A model generated the notes under the pieces. That model made no database searches and had not been told where the DNA came from. It saw only the letters and a list, made by a program, of their open reading frames with translations. 64,000 nucleotides of DNA, from NCBI GenBank assembly GCA_016789005.1, contig JAEURA010000057.1, positions 1-64,000 on the forward strand, given 5' to 3'. Shown here one piece after another: positions 1 to 12,416 of this stretch. How positions within the stretch are numbered: the stretch's first letter is position 1; every line of letters begins with the position of its first letter. Both the position numbers and the translations under genes were made by a program. Origin of the DNA: Anaerolineae bacterium (lineage in GTDB: Bacteria; Chloroflexota; Anaerolineae; Aggregatilineales; Phototrophicaceae).

Positions 1-1140
1 GATGGCTACATGGTGCTGACCGGCGGAGCTATCACTACCATTCAGAACGGCAACCTCAACGGCGAACGAATCCCGCTGTGGTATCAGACGGATGCTCAGA
101 TCTCTCCAGGGAACAGCGGCGGGTTGGCGGTCAATTCCGAAGGACGCATGGTCGGCATTCCTACAGCGGTGCGTTCTGAAGAACGGACATTGGGACGCCT
201 GGGAGGGATTCTCACCGCTACCGCCATCCAAAGCGCACTGTACACGGCGGTCGCCGCCGTGCCGACGCTGACCGCTCCTCAGCTTGAAGCTACTTCTAGT
301 GCTCCGAACGTGCCGCCGCCAGATCTGCCGACTGGGCAGACACAGCTGGTCATCGACCTGACCAATGTTGAGCACAATGTGACCCAGGATGGCGCCGTCG
401 GCATGCTGGCACATGCCAGTGTCCGCGCCATCGGCTACCGTGGCGTGCCGCTCCGCGCAGCTATCTTCCTGTCGTGGGAGGATGGCGCTCCAATGCTTGC
501 CAGTACCCGCACCGCCGCCAGCAATCGCACAACGGAAGGGCAGCTCACCAGTCAGCAGATTTTGACCCCAGGCTTCGACGATACCGTATACGACGATGCC
601 TGGTTCTTCATCCCCTACTCCCTCTTCCCGGAAGGGGAAACAGGGTCGCGCGGCGCCTACGTCGAAGCGCAGATCGGCGTCGACGGGCAGGAGTTCAGCG
701 CCATCAGCGACCGCGCCACTTTCAACTACACCTTCCCGAATGCCCAGCTGGTCGTCAATCTGCTGCGCATTGAGCACAACGCAGTACAGGACAACGCTCA
801 GGGCATGCGGGTCTACGGCTACGTCAATGCCGTCGGCTATCGGGGTATGCCGATTCGCGTGGCGCTGTTCCTGTACTGGGGCGATGGCACGCCAATCTCT
901 GGCGCAAATGCCCCGACCGATTTCCAGACGACCGACGGCGCGCTGACCGTGCAGGATGTCGTCAACCCGTCGTACGATGATTCTGAATGGTCCGAATTCT
1001 GGTTCTTTGTGCCCTATGATTACTTACCAGGCGGGCTGACCGGGGTTCAGGACGCTTACGCTCAGCTTGAGTTGGGGGTGGACGGTGAACCGTTCTCGAC
1101 CTGGAGCTTCACCGAGTCCTTCGAGCTGAATTACAACTGA
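1..1140 (+). CDS. Secreted trypsin-like serine protease, 3' part (5' end outside window)
   Basis: The frame is open from base 1, so the N-terminal part with the catalytic His and Asp lies outside the window. The visible start contains the serine-protease motif SPGNSGGLAV (near bases 106-130), with Ser as nucleophile, followed by GRMVGI, as in HtrA/trypsin-like proteases. A Pro-rich linker (about residues 85-115 of the visible part) leads to two tandem copies of a module of about 125 residues, one starting LVIDLTNVEHN and one LVVNLLRIEHN; both contain a GYRG[VM]P motif, a FL.W.DG motif and a WFF.PY motif. I do not recognise the module; it may be a surface or substrate-binding beta-sandwich. 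The gene converges on the ABC ATPase gene with a long hairpin between them. The protease call is firm; the role of the repeats is unknown. Confidence 0.75.
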   Translation, partial: DGYMVLTGGAITTIQNGNLNGERIPLWYQTDAQISPGNSGGLAVNSEGRMVGIPTAVRSEERTLGRLGGILTATAIQSALYTAVAAVPTLTAPQLEATSSAPNVPPPDLPTGQTQLVIDLTNVEHNVTQDGAVGMLAHASVRAIGYRGVPLRAAIFLSWEDGAPMLASTRTAASNRTTEGQLTSQQILTPGFDDTVYDDAWFFIPYSLFPEGETGSRGAYVEAQIGVDGQEFSAISDRATFNYTFPNAQLVVNLLRIEHNAVQDNAQGMRVYGYVNAVGYRGMPIRVALFLYWGDGTPISGANAPTDFQTTDGALTVQDVVNPSYDDSEWSEFWFFVPYDYLPGGLTGVQDAYAQLELGVDGEPFSTWSFTESFELNYN

Positions 1141-1154
1141 TGTAGAGCGCCGCT

Positions 1155-1200
1155 GATTCCGACTGCAGATGCCCATATTGGGACATCTGCGGTTGGAATC
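1155..1200. terminator. Long hairpin between convergent genes, probable bidirectional terminator
   Basis: GATTCCGACTGCAGATG (1155-1171) pairs with CATCTGCGGTTGGAATC (1184-1200) over 17 positions, two of them G-T. The inner CCCA/TGGG extends the stem. It lies between stop codons that face each other. There is no clear T-run, so the mode of termination is inferred. Confidence 0.65.
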
Positions 1201-1205
1201 TGGGC

Positions 1206-2000
1206 TTACGGGCGATGCGCCGCCAGCTCGCCGGTGGCGCGCTTGTCTCGAAGAATTTTCAGCGCCGCCTGCTGAGCCGTCGAGCGGGGGTCAATGTCGC
1301 CAGCGATCTGCCCATCGACCAGGGTGACCAGCCGATCCATTTCAGACGCCACAGACATGTCGTGTGTGACGACGATCACGGTCGTATTGAATTCCTGCTG
1401 CACCTGTCGGAGCATCTTCATCACCGCATCGCTGGCTTCGCTGTCCAGGTTGCCGGTCGGTTCATCACACAGCAGCAGCGGCGGCTGATTTACCAGCGCG
1501 CGGGCAATCGCCACACGCTGCTGCTGTCCTCCAGAAAGCTGAGTCGGGCGGTGGTGCAGCCGATCTGCCAACCCCAGCATCCCCAGCAGCTCCCGCGCTC
1601 GCCGCTGCGGATTCGTTCGCTGCTTACGCGCAAACTGCCCCGGCAGCGCCACGTTTTCCAGGGCTGTCAAGGTCGGAATCAGGTTGAAAAACTGAAAGAC
1701 AAACCCGATCTTCTCGTTGCGCACGCGCGTCAGTTGAGCCTCGCTCATGCGGGTGATGTCTACGCCGTCAATGGCGATCCGCCCTGCGGTCGGCGCATCG
1801 AGTCCACCGATCAAACCCAGCAGCGTCGACTTGCCGCTTCCCGAAGGACCCACCACGCCGAGGAATTCCCCCTGGCGAACTGCTAGAGAGACGCCGCGGA
1901 GCGCATGTACGACCACTTCACCCATGCGCAGCTCTTTGCGGACGTTCTCGGCTTCCAGGACGAATCCGCCATTGGAATTCTCGGTGCGCTTCGCGCTCAT
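1206..2000 (-). CDS. ABC transporter ATP-binding protein, LolD/MacB type
   Basis: This 264-residue cytoplasmic ATPase of an ABC system has Walker A GPSGSGKST (51-59), the signature LSGGQQQ (155-161), Walker B LLLCDEP (175-181) with NLD after it, and the H-loop THD. The FVFQFFNLIPTLTALENV segment around the Q-loop is typical of the LolD/MacB/FtsE group, which powers lipoprotein extraction, efflux or FtsX-like permeases. No permease gene is adjacent in the window: the neighbours are a protease gene on one side and an L,D-transpeptidase gene on the other, both on the opposite strand. A purine-rich AGAGGATGGA lies just before the ATG. The substrate cannot be named from this sequence. Confidence 0.88.
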   Translation of the reverse strand: MSAKRTENSNGGFVLEAENVRKELRMGEVVVHALRGVSLAVRQGEFLGVVGPSGSGKSTLLGLIGGLDAPTAGRIAIDGVDITRMSEAQLTRVRNEKIGFVFQFFNLIPTLTALENVALPGQFARKQRTNPQRRARELLGMLGLADRLHHRPTQLSGGQQQRVAIARALVNQPPLLLCDEPTGNLDSEASDAVMKMLRQVQQEFNTTVIVVTHDMSVASEMDRLVTLVDGQIAGDIDPRSTAQQAALKILRDKRATGELAAHRP

Positions 2001-2164
2001 TCCATCCTCTTTCTACGCTCCACCAGATGCCGGAACAGGCATCAGTGCGACTTATTTACGGATGCTCTCTGACGAGATTGTACGTGCAAAACGCTGTTCA
2101 GGTTGCTGCCGACTTCGTACAGGTCGTCAGCGTAGGTCTGGCGTCAGCCAGGCGAGTAGAAGTG

Positions 2165-6189
<4,025 letters not shown>

Positions 6190-6461
6190 TTTTCCCTGAT
6201 TTCAGTTACACTGTGGGTCCGTCCAAGTCGGGCGTCAGTATAGCGGATAGCGCTACCGAACATAAGGATCATGTCCCACCGCTGTTCGCCGATCACGGGG
6301 ATACATATGGAATACCGAAAACGAACACGTAGGATTGAAGCAGGCGGATGCGCTTCTGCGCGTCCGTAGGGATGGCATTCTTGCCGTCCGCCGAAATCAT
6401 ACGAATTTGAATTCGTTTATCCATGAGTCGGGGCATGCCAGTTCTCAAGAGAGGAAAAGGC

Positions 6462-7313
6462 GTGAAAACGCTTCAGGTGCGCACCGCCGATGTCGATCTG
6501 GTACTTTACGAATGGGAGGGAGCAGAACCCACCCTGCTCTTCCTGCATGCTACCGGCTTCCATGGGCGAATCTGGGATCAGGTCATCAAGCGCCTGGGCG
6601 ATGTGCATTGCTTCGCCGTCGATCAGCGGGGACACGGTCGAAGCGGCAAACCCGCTGCCGCCCCCGAATGGAGTACTTTCGCCGCCGATGTCGTCGCCCT
6701 GATCGATCATTTCGGGTGGACCGGCGTACTCGGGGTCGGTCATTCCATTGGTGGACACGCTTTGACGGCAGCAGCGGCAGCCCGCCCTGCCGCCTTCCAG
6801 CGCCTGCTGCTGATCGACCCGGTCATCTTGCCCGAAGCTTATTACACTGGCATCGTCGGAGGAGAACACTTCACGGCAAAGCGAAAAGCGGAGTGGTCAA
6901 CCCCGGACGAGATGTTCGAGCGCTTCCGAACGCGACCCCCGTTCGACCGCTGGGACCAGGCAGTCCTGCGCGACTACGTGACACATGGGCTGGAGCCAAA
7001 TCCGGCGGGTGGCGGCTGCATTCTCGCCTGTGATCCGGCTTTTGAAGCCGCCATCTATGCCTACGGCTTCGCCGCGAACATCTATCCGCTGCTGGACCGC
7101 GTGCTGATGCCGGTGACGGTCATGCGCGCCCGCGTTTCCGGGGATGCCAGCGCCAGCAATTTCAGTGCATCCCCCACCATGCCGGATTTGGCAGCGCGGC
7201 TGCCGCAGGGACAGGATATCTACCTGCCGCAGCATACCCATTTCATTCCGATGGAAGCACCAGCACTTATTGCGGAGAGTCTCGGCGCCATGATCAGCGC
7301 TGCGCGTTCATGA
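6462..7313 (+). CDS. Alpha/beta-fold hydrolase
   Basis: This soluble hydrolase of about 283 residues keeps the family landmarks: LLFLHATGFHGRIWD with the oxyanion-hole region, DQRGHGRSGKP, the nucleophile elbow GHSIGGH (Ser), and a C-terminal HTHFIPMEAP with the catalytic His. Overall it resembles the esterase/haloperoxidase/MhpC type. The start is set at GTG 6462 because GAGGAAAAGG (6451-6460) sits just before it; an in-frame ATG at 6423 has no comparable site. The 3' end overlaps the convergent J-domain gene by 20 bases. Substrate unknown; epoxide, lactone or ester hydrolysis are all possible. Confidence 0.85.
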   Translation: MKTLQVRTADVDLVLYEWEGAEPTLLFLHATGFHGRIWDQVIKRLGDVHCFAVDQRGHGRSGKPAAAPEWSTFAADVVALIDHFGWTGVLGVGHSIGGHALTAAAAARPAAFQRLLLIDPVILPEAYYTGIVGGEHFTAKRKAEWSTPDEMFERFRTRPPFDRWDQAVLRDYVTHGLEPNPAGGGCILACDPAFEAAIYAYGFAANIYPLLDRVLMPVTVMRARVSGDASASNFSASPTMPDLAARLPQGQDIYLPQHTHFIPMEAPALIAESLGAMISAARS

Positions 7314-8193
7314 TCGCCTCGAACGCCATGTTGACTTCTGCCATTTTGGCGGTGTATTTATCCACTTCATCCGGGTGGAGGTCCGGGTGATAAGCGCGCG
7401 CCATACGCCGGTAAGCCTGCTTGACCTCATCCATAGACGCAGTCTGAGGCACACCGAGGACCGCATAGTGCCGCGCTGCATTGTGATTCGGTCGCGGGCT
7501 GCGCGCAGCCTGTTCTGATCGCTGCCAGCGTTCCTCGCTGGCGGCTGATCCGTAGTGCCGCTGAAACTCCTCCCAGGGAGTCCAGCCTGCATTCTCTTCT
7601 TCAGAGGCACTGCTGCGGCGTGCACCGCTAAACGACCAGTTGCGCCAGGAGTAGTCGAACGCCGCTTCGTCGTCTCCTGAACGCTGCTTCCAGAATGCTC
7701 CTTCGCCAAACAGCGCCACCGCGAAGTCGCCGTCAATGTCGCGGGTTGCGGCATGAAGCCGTTCAGGACGCAGCGAGTGGACCTCGACGGAATCGCCATA
7801 TTCGACGCCACGAGGGCTGCCGCCCCAGCGCCATTCCATATGCAGCGGACGTATGGTGACCTCGCGTCCATCACACCAGTAGGCGTAGACGCGCCCCATC
7901 GTCAGCGTATGCAGCGCTGACATCCACTGAGGTGGGTTCACCTCATCTGCATGATCCGGCACCATGCGCCCGTCAACGATGAAAAGCGTGTGAATCCGCT
8001 TGCGTGTATTCGCTTCGTAGCGCTGGCGAATTTCGGAAAGGCGTATCGAGCGGTTGACGATGCAGATAGCGACCTTGGCGTGATCAGCAAGGGTGATCAA
8101 CAGATCGTTGTCGCCATTTCCTCTCTGGTGACACACGAAACGGTCGGAGAGGCTGAACTGTGCTGCCAGATAATCCAGAACAAATTGCTTCAT
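7294..8193 (-). CDS. J-domain protein with an unrecognised N-terminal domain
   Basis: The last 60 residues or so form a J-domain (HYAVLGVPQTASMDEVKQAY onward) with the essential HPD in ARAYHPDLHP, so it should stimulate an Hsp70 (DnaK) ATPase. Unlike DnaJ, the J-domain is at the C-terminus and there is no Gly/Phe or zinc-finger region. The first 190 residues or so are not recognised; they include a stretch reading IHTLFIVDGRMVP and look like a compact alpha/beta domain. A Ser/Arg/Glu-rich linker joins the two. I chose ATG 8193 (MKQFVLDYLA); an upstream ATG at 8289 adds a low-complexity stretch. It is probably a client-specific co-chaperone, with an unknown client. Confidence 0.8.
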   Translation of the reverse strand: MKQFVLDYLAAQFSLSDRFVCHQRGNGDNDLLITLADHAKVAICIVNRSIRLSEIRQRYEANTRKRIHTLFIVDGRMVPDHADEVNPPQWMSALHTLTMGRVYAYWCDGREVTIRPLHMEWRWGGSPRGVEYGDSVEVHSLRPERLHAATRDIDGDFAVALFGEGAFWKQRSGDDEAAFDYSWRNWSFSGARRSSASEEENAGWTPWEEFQRHYGSAASEERWQRSEQAARSPRPNHNAARHYAVLGVPQTASMDEVKQAYRRMARAYHPDLHPDEVDKYTAKMAEVNMAFEAIMNAQR

Positions 8194-8419
8194 GCCGTAG
8201 TGCTGTCCACTCCAGGACTCAGTGCCGGAAGAAGCGCGGGGGACGTGCAGCCCTTGATGCTGACGACCGTATGCGTCACCATGGTGCAAGGGTGCATCCG
8301 CTAGACGAATGGGCGTGTCACTCAGCGGGAAAAGATAACCTGATCAGGGCGGTTTTTCAACCAGCCTCGCTGATCATTGTACAGCAAAAACCGAACTATT
8401 CGATCAGACGAGAACCCTA
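8194..8419. other. Intergenic stretch between divergent genes
   Basis: It separates the J-domain gene from the thiamine promoter. I see no gene, strong hairpin or repeat in it. It should hold the promoter for the J-domain gene, but I cannot point to convincing hexamers. Confidence 0.4.
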
Positions 8420-8448
8420 TTGAAGTATGCCTCGCATGCGTGTACACT
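8420..8448 (+). promoter_or_regulatory. Sigma-70-type promoter of the thiamine riboswitch operon
   Basis: TTGAAG (8420-8425), a 17-base spacer and TACACT (8443-8448) each match the consensus at four of six positions. Transcription would start near 8455, a few bases before the riboswitch. Confidence 0.6.
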
Positions 8449-8463
8449 TCCTCATGCCATATG

Positions 8464-8560
8464 TCCAGGGGAGTCCGCGTCAAGCGGGCTGAGAGGGTGC
8501 GTAGAGCCGCACCGACCCTTTTACCTGATCCGGGTCATGCCGGCGGAGGGAGTTGATGGA
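8464..8560 (+). ncRNA. TPP riboswitch (THI element)
   Basis: The conserved THI-box core is present in the correct order: GGGGAG near the start, CTGAGA (8489-8494), a GGTGC-GCACC type stem, then TTTTACCTGATCCGGGT with ACCTGA (8523-8528), and ATGCCGGCGGAGGGA. TCCA (8464-8467) and TGGA (8557-8560) can close the P1 stem. It binds thiamine pyrophosphate and precedes the thiBPQ operon, which fits feedback control of thiamine uptake. Confidence 0.95.
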
Positions 8561-8576
8561 TACAGTCATCCACCAC

Positions 8577-8596
8577 ACCCCGTACAGGGGTTTTTT
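8577..8596 (+). terminator. Intrinsic terminator, riboswitch expression platform
   Basis: ACCCC (8577-8581) and GGGGT (8587-8591) form a five-pair stem around GTACA, followed by a run of six T (8591-8596). AGGGG (8586-8590) can instead pair with CCCCT (8600-8604). The TGGAT/ATCCA pair (8557-8561/8568-8572) competes with the 3' strand of P1. This fits transcription attenuation when TPP is bound; the exact switch is inferred. Confidence 0.7.
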
Positions 8597-8644
8597 GATC
8601 CCCTCACATTGGCACAACTGTCCATCCATTCTGGGAGGTGTGCT

Positions 8645-9691
8645 GTGCGCACTATGCTGCTTCTAGCGTGGCTCATTGTCGGAAGTGTTTTCGTCCCGGT
8701 CAGCGCGCAGGACTCAACCGTCCGGCTGGTGACCCACGACAGCTTCAATGTCAGCGAAGGCGTGCTGGCGGCGTTCGAGCAGGAGAGCGGCTTGACGGTG
8801 GAGATCCTGCGCCTGGGTGACGCCGGCACGATGGTCAATCAATCCATTCTCAGCCGTGAAAACCCTCTCGGAGATGTCCTGTACGGGGTTGATAACACTT
8901 TCCTCTCAAGGGCGCTGGACGCAGATCTCTTCATCCCTTACGAGTCGCCGTTGTTGGAACGGGTCGATTCGTCGTTTTCCGTCCCTGGCAGCCCGGTTGT
9001 CCCGGTCGATTTCGGCGATGTCTGTCTGAACTACGATGTCGCTGCTTTCGAAGCCAGTGGGCTGCCCCTTCCTACCTCTCTTGCCGACCTGGTGCATCCG
9101 GAATACGCCAGGGCTTTGGTCGTCCAGAATCCGGCGACTTCGTCGCCCGGTCTGGCATTCCTTCTGGCGACGGTTGCGGTTTTTGGTGAGGATGGAGACT
9201 ACACATACCTCGACTACTGGAGCGACCTGGTCGCCAACGAAGTAGTGATCGCCGACGACTGGACCGATGCCTACTACGGGCAGTTCAGCGGCAGCGCCGG
9301 CAGTGCCGGTGACTATCCGTTGGTTGTGAGTTATGCCAGCAGTCCGCCGGCAGAGGTGTTCTTCGCCGATCCTCCGGTGAATGCGGCTCCGACCGGCGCA
9401 GTGACGGCACCGGAGATGTGTTTCCGTCAGATCGAATATGCGGGCGTGCTGGCGAATGCCGCCAATGTCGAAGGCGCTCAGCGCTTCATCGATTTCATGC
9501 TCAGCCGCTCGTTTCAGGAAGACCTCCCCTTGCAGATGTTCGTCTTTCCGGTGAGCTTGGACGCCGCGCTGCCGGATGTATTTCAGCAGTACGCAGTCGT
9601 CCCCGAAGAGCCGGTCATCATGTCATTCGATGCGATCGCGGCAGGGCGTGATCGCTGGATTGCCGAATGGACTGAACTGGTGCTTCGTTGA
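8645..9691 (+). CDS. thiB: Thiamine ABC transporter, substrate-binding protein
   Basis: It captures thiamine or its phosphates outside the membrane and delivers them to ThiP. The 348-residue protein starts with a signal peptide (MLLLAWLIVGSVFVPVSA) and has the family opening TVRLVTHDSFNVSEG, then GDVLYGVDNTFL and VPVDFGDVCLNYD, characteristic of TbpA/ThiB. The start is GTG 8645, with GGGAGGTG at 8633-8640; an in-frame ATG is at 8654. The frame is open further upstream, but that region is the riboswitch, so a start there is excluded. The stop overlaps the TTG start of thiP in TTGA. Confidence 0.92.
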   Translation: MRTMLLLAWLIVGSVFVPVSAQDSTVRLVTHDSFNVSEGVLAAFEQESGLTVEILRLGDAGTMVNQSILSRENPLGDVLYGVDNTFLSRALDADLFIPYESPLLERVDSSFSVPGSPVVPVDFGDVCLNYDVAAFEASGLPLPTSLADLVHPEYARALVVQNPATSSPGLAFLLATVAVFGEDGDYTYLDYWSDLVANEVVIADDWTDAYYGQFSGSAGSAGDYPLVVSYASSPPAEVFFADPPVNAAPTGAVTAPEMCFRQIEYAGVLANAANVEGAQRFIDFMLSRSFQEDLPLQMFVFPVSLDAALPDVFQQYAVVPEEPVIMSFDAIAAGRDRWIAEWTELVLR

Positions 9692-11355
9692 TTGCACATT
9701 TTCGCCGCATATCGGGAGGGTTGGTGCTGCTTGGGCTGCCAGTCTTCCTTTTCCTGACGGCATTCTACGTCTATCCCATCCTGTCGCTCTTCGCCGCAAG
9801 CCTTGCGCCAGAGGGGCGGCTCGACTTGAGCGGCGCTGCCGCACTGGTCGACTCGCCTTACTACCTGAGACTGCTGGGTTTTACGGTGGCGCAGGCGGCG
9901 CTTTCAACGCTGCTAACGCTGGCGTTGGCGCTCCCTTCCGCCTATGTTTTCGCGCGTTTCGACTTCGGTGGCAAGCGTCTGCTGCTGGCACTGGCAACCC
10001 TTCCTTTCGTCCTGCCGACGGTGGTGGTCGCGGCGGCGTTTTCGGCGCTCATCGGAGAATCAGGGCTGCTCAACGAGGCACTCATGGGTACACTCAGTCT
10101 CGTCGAGCCGCCCATCCGCCTTGAACGCACACTGGCGATCATCCTGATCGTTCATGTCTTCTACAACTACTCCGTCGCGCTCCGTCTGATCGCCAGCTTC
10201 TGGGCATCCCAGAGTCCGTCGATCGAGGAGGCTGGGCGCACGCTCGGCGCGCATGGCTGGCGGCTGTGGTGGCATGTGCGGCTTCCCATACTCCGACCGG
10301 CGATTCTGGGGGCAGCGCTGCTGGTCTTCATCTTCTGTTTCACCAGTTTCGGCGTCGTCCTCATCCTGGGCGAACCTCGTTTCGCCACCCTGGAAGTTGA
10401 GATCTACCGGCAGGCGACAAGTCTGTTCAACCTGCCCCTGGCGGCGGCGCTCTCCATCATTCAGATGGGGCTGATGTACCTCCTGATGATCGTCTACGCC
10501 GGGATTCAGCGCCAGGTGGTCGTCGAACTGCGCTCGCCCCAACAGGCGCGCACCCCGCAGCGCCCGGCGGAACGCGCCGCGCTGGCTGCCAGCCTGCTGG
10601 TGATGTTCACGCTCCTGTTCGCCCCACTCCTGGCGCTGATCGTCCGAGCCTTCACGCTGGGCGGAGGATTCACGCTGCGCTATTTTGCCGCCCTGAACAG
10701 CAATCCGCGTGGATCGATCCTCTTCACGCCGCCCATGACCGCCGTCGGGAATTCGCTCGTCTTCGCCATCGCCACCATGCTCCTGGGACTGCTGCTCGGC
10801 ACTGCTGCCGCTTACGCCCTGCGGCGCGGCAGGCTGGCCCGCTGGCTTGATCCGCTGCTCATGCTGCCGCTGGCAACCAGCGCCGTGACTCTGGGGTTCG
10901 GATTCATCATCGCGCTGGACGAACCGCCGCTCAACCTGCGCAGCAGCGTTGTGCTCATTCCGATTGCCCATACCCTGGTCGCGCTTCCCTTCGTAATTCG
11001 CAGTGTCTTGCCGGCGCTGCGCGCCATTCCGCCAGCCCTTCCCGATGCAGCCCGCGTCCTCGGTGCGCACGGCTGGTCCTTGTGGCGTAGAGTTGAGCTG
11101 CCGCTGATCGCGCGAGGGCTGATCGTCGGCGCGGTCTTCGCCTTCACCGTCAGTATGGGCGAGTTCGGCGCATCACTCTTCATCGCTCGTCCCGACACAC
11201 CAACAGTCCCCGTCGTCATCTTCCGGCTCCTCGGTCAGCCAGGTGCGCTGAACTACGGACAGGCGCTCGCGCTGAGCGTCATCCTCATGGGCGTATGCGC
11301 GCTGGCGTTCATCCTCATTGAGCGCTCCCGTTCCCTCGGCGCTGGAGATTTCTGA
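9688..11355 (+). CDS. thiP: Thiamine ABC transporter permease, fused two-domain
   Basis: This inner-membrane channel of 555 residues has about 12 membrane segments in two homologous halves, as in ThiP and FbpB-type permeases. Each half carries the EAA loop that contacts the ATPase: EEAGRTLGAHGWRLWWHV in the first and PDAARVLGAHGWSLWRRV in the second. The start is TTG 9688, sharing TTGA with the stop of thiB; GTG 9724 is possible but would trim the first membrane segment. It ends in TGATG with thiQ. It is regulated with thiB by the TPP riboswitch. Confidence 0.92.
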   Translation: MIAHFRRISGGLVLLGLPVFLFLTAFYVYPILSLFAASLAPEGRLDLSGAAALVDSPYYLRLLGFTVAQAALSTLLTLALALPSAYVFARFDFGGKRLLLALATLPFVLPTVVVAAAFSALIGESGLLNEALMGTLSLVEPPIRLERTLAIILIVHVFYNYSVALRLIASFWASQSPSIEEAGRTLGAHGWRLWWHVRLPILRPAILGAALLVFIFCFTSFGVVLILGEPRFATLEVEIYRQATSLFNLPLAAALSIIQMGLMYLLMIVYAGIQRQVVVELRSPQQARTPQRPAERAALAASLLVMFTLLFAPLLALIVRAFTLGGGFTLRYFAALNSNPRGSILFTPPMTAVGNSLVFAIATMLLGLLLGTAAAYALRRGRLARWLDPLLMLPLATSAVTLGFGFIIALDEPPLNLRSSVVLIPIAHTLVALPFVIRSVLPALRAIPPALPDAARVLGAHGWSLWRRVELPLIARGLIVGAVFAFTVSMGEFGASLFIARPDTPTVPVVIFRLLGQPGALNYGQALALSVILMGVCALAFILIERSRSLGAGDF

Positions 11356-12416
11356 TGCAAGCACAAACCGAAGAAGTTGCATATCTTCAGGTGAGGGGCA
11401 TTACCAAACGCTTCGGAGGGCGCGCTGTTCTCAGCGGCATCGATCTGGCGGTCGACTCCGGCGAGATCATCTGCCTCCTCGGTCCGAGCGGCTGCGGCAA
11501 GACAACGCTCCTGCGCGTCATCGCAGGGCTGGAAGCACCAGAGGAAGGCGGCGTCTTCCTGAGCGGCGCGTCCGTAGCCGATCAACCCGTTCACCAGCGT
11601 GGCTTCGGATTGATGTTTCAGGATCACGCCTTGTTCCCGCATCTCAGCATCGCCGATAACATTACCTTTGGCTTAAAGATGCGCGGCGCATCCGCTGAAG
11701 AACAGCGCGCACGGGTTGTGGAGCTTCTGGAACTGATCGATCTGGCGGGCTATGAACGACGTGACCCGGCGACGCTCTCCGGGGGTGAAAAGCAGCGCGT
11801 GGCGCTGGCGCGCAGCCTCGCCCCCAGCCCGTCGCTGCTCATGCTCGATGAACCGCTCGGCGCTCTGGACGGCATCCTGCGTCAGCGTTTGATGGCGGAT
11901 CTGCGCCGCATCATCAAGCAAATCGGACTGACGGCGATCTACGTGACGCATGATCGTCAGGAAGCGTTTGCCACAGCCGATCGCATCGCCGTCATGAACG
12001 CCGGTCGAATCGAGCAGGTCGCCGCACCGCAGGATCTCTACCGTCGCCCGGCGACCGCCTTTGCTGCCCAGTTCATCGGGCTGCGCAACGTCTTTCCGGT
12101 GATTTCTATGCGTGACGGTCGGGCGGCGACAATCGCCGGTGAGTTTGCAGTGCAGACCATTCCCGATGCGATCCTGATCCATCCTGGCGGCATCCGTCTG
12201 TCAGAGGCGACGCGCCAGTGTGGGCAGGTACTGCCTGGAAAGATCGGCGATATGACCTTTGCCGGCAGCACTTATCAGGTGCAGGTGACGCTCACCAGCG
12301 GCGTTTCGCTCTGGCTTGAACTCTCATCCTACAGCGCGCCTCCGCCTCAGGTGGGAGCAGAAGTCAGCATAGAAATCGAGCCGGATGCGGTCATCCCGAT
12401 GGGGACGCCGCAATAA
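11355..12416 (+). CDS. thiQ: Thiamine ABC transporter ATP-binding protein
   Basis: It is the ATPase subunit driving thiamine uptake with ThiB and ThiP. Walker A is GPSGCGKTT (43-51), the signature LSGGEKQ (141-147) and Walker B LLMLDEP (161-167), with THDRQEAF at the H-loop. At 353 residues it is much longer than classic ThiQ (about 230), because of a C-terminal TOBE-like domain as in PotA/FbpC ATPases (about residues 240-350). Assignment to thiamine rests on the operon and riboswitch. The start overlaps thiP (TGATG). The 3' end overlaps the convergent CoA-transferase gene by 26 bases. Confidence 0.88.
   Translation: MQAQTEEVAYLQVRGITKRFGGRAVLSGIDLAVDSGEIICLLGPSGCGKTTLLRVIAGLEAPEEGGVFLSGASVADQPVHQRGFGLMFQDHALFPHLSIADNITFGLKMRGASAEEQRARVVELLELIDLAGYERRDPATLSGGEKQRVALARSLAPSPSLLMLDEPLGALDGILRQRLMADLRRIIKQIGLTAIYVTHDRQEAFATADRIAVMNAGRIEQVAAPQDLYRRPATAFAAQFIGLRNVFPVISMRDGRAATIAGEFAVQTIPDAILIHPGGIRLSEATRQCGQVLPGKIGDMTFAGSTYQVQVTLTSGVSLWLELSSYSAPPPQVGAEVSIEIEPDAVIPMGTPQ

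Noticed and set aside
2027-2164. N-terminal extension of the L,D-transpeptidase from ATG 2027
   Set aside because: The added 46 residues have no conserved feature and would lie in the region expected to hold the divergent promoters; later ATGs fit better.
10060-11070. Minus-strand frame inside thiP
   Set aside because: It is opposite a conserved two-domain permease; Gln/Arg/Glu-rich antisense composition, no start signal.
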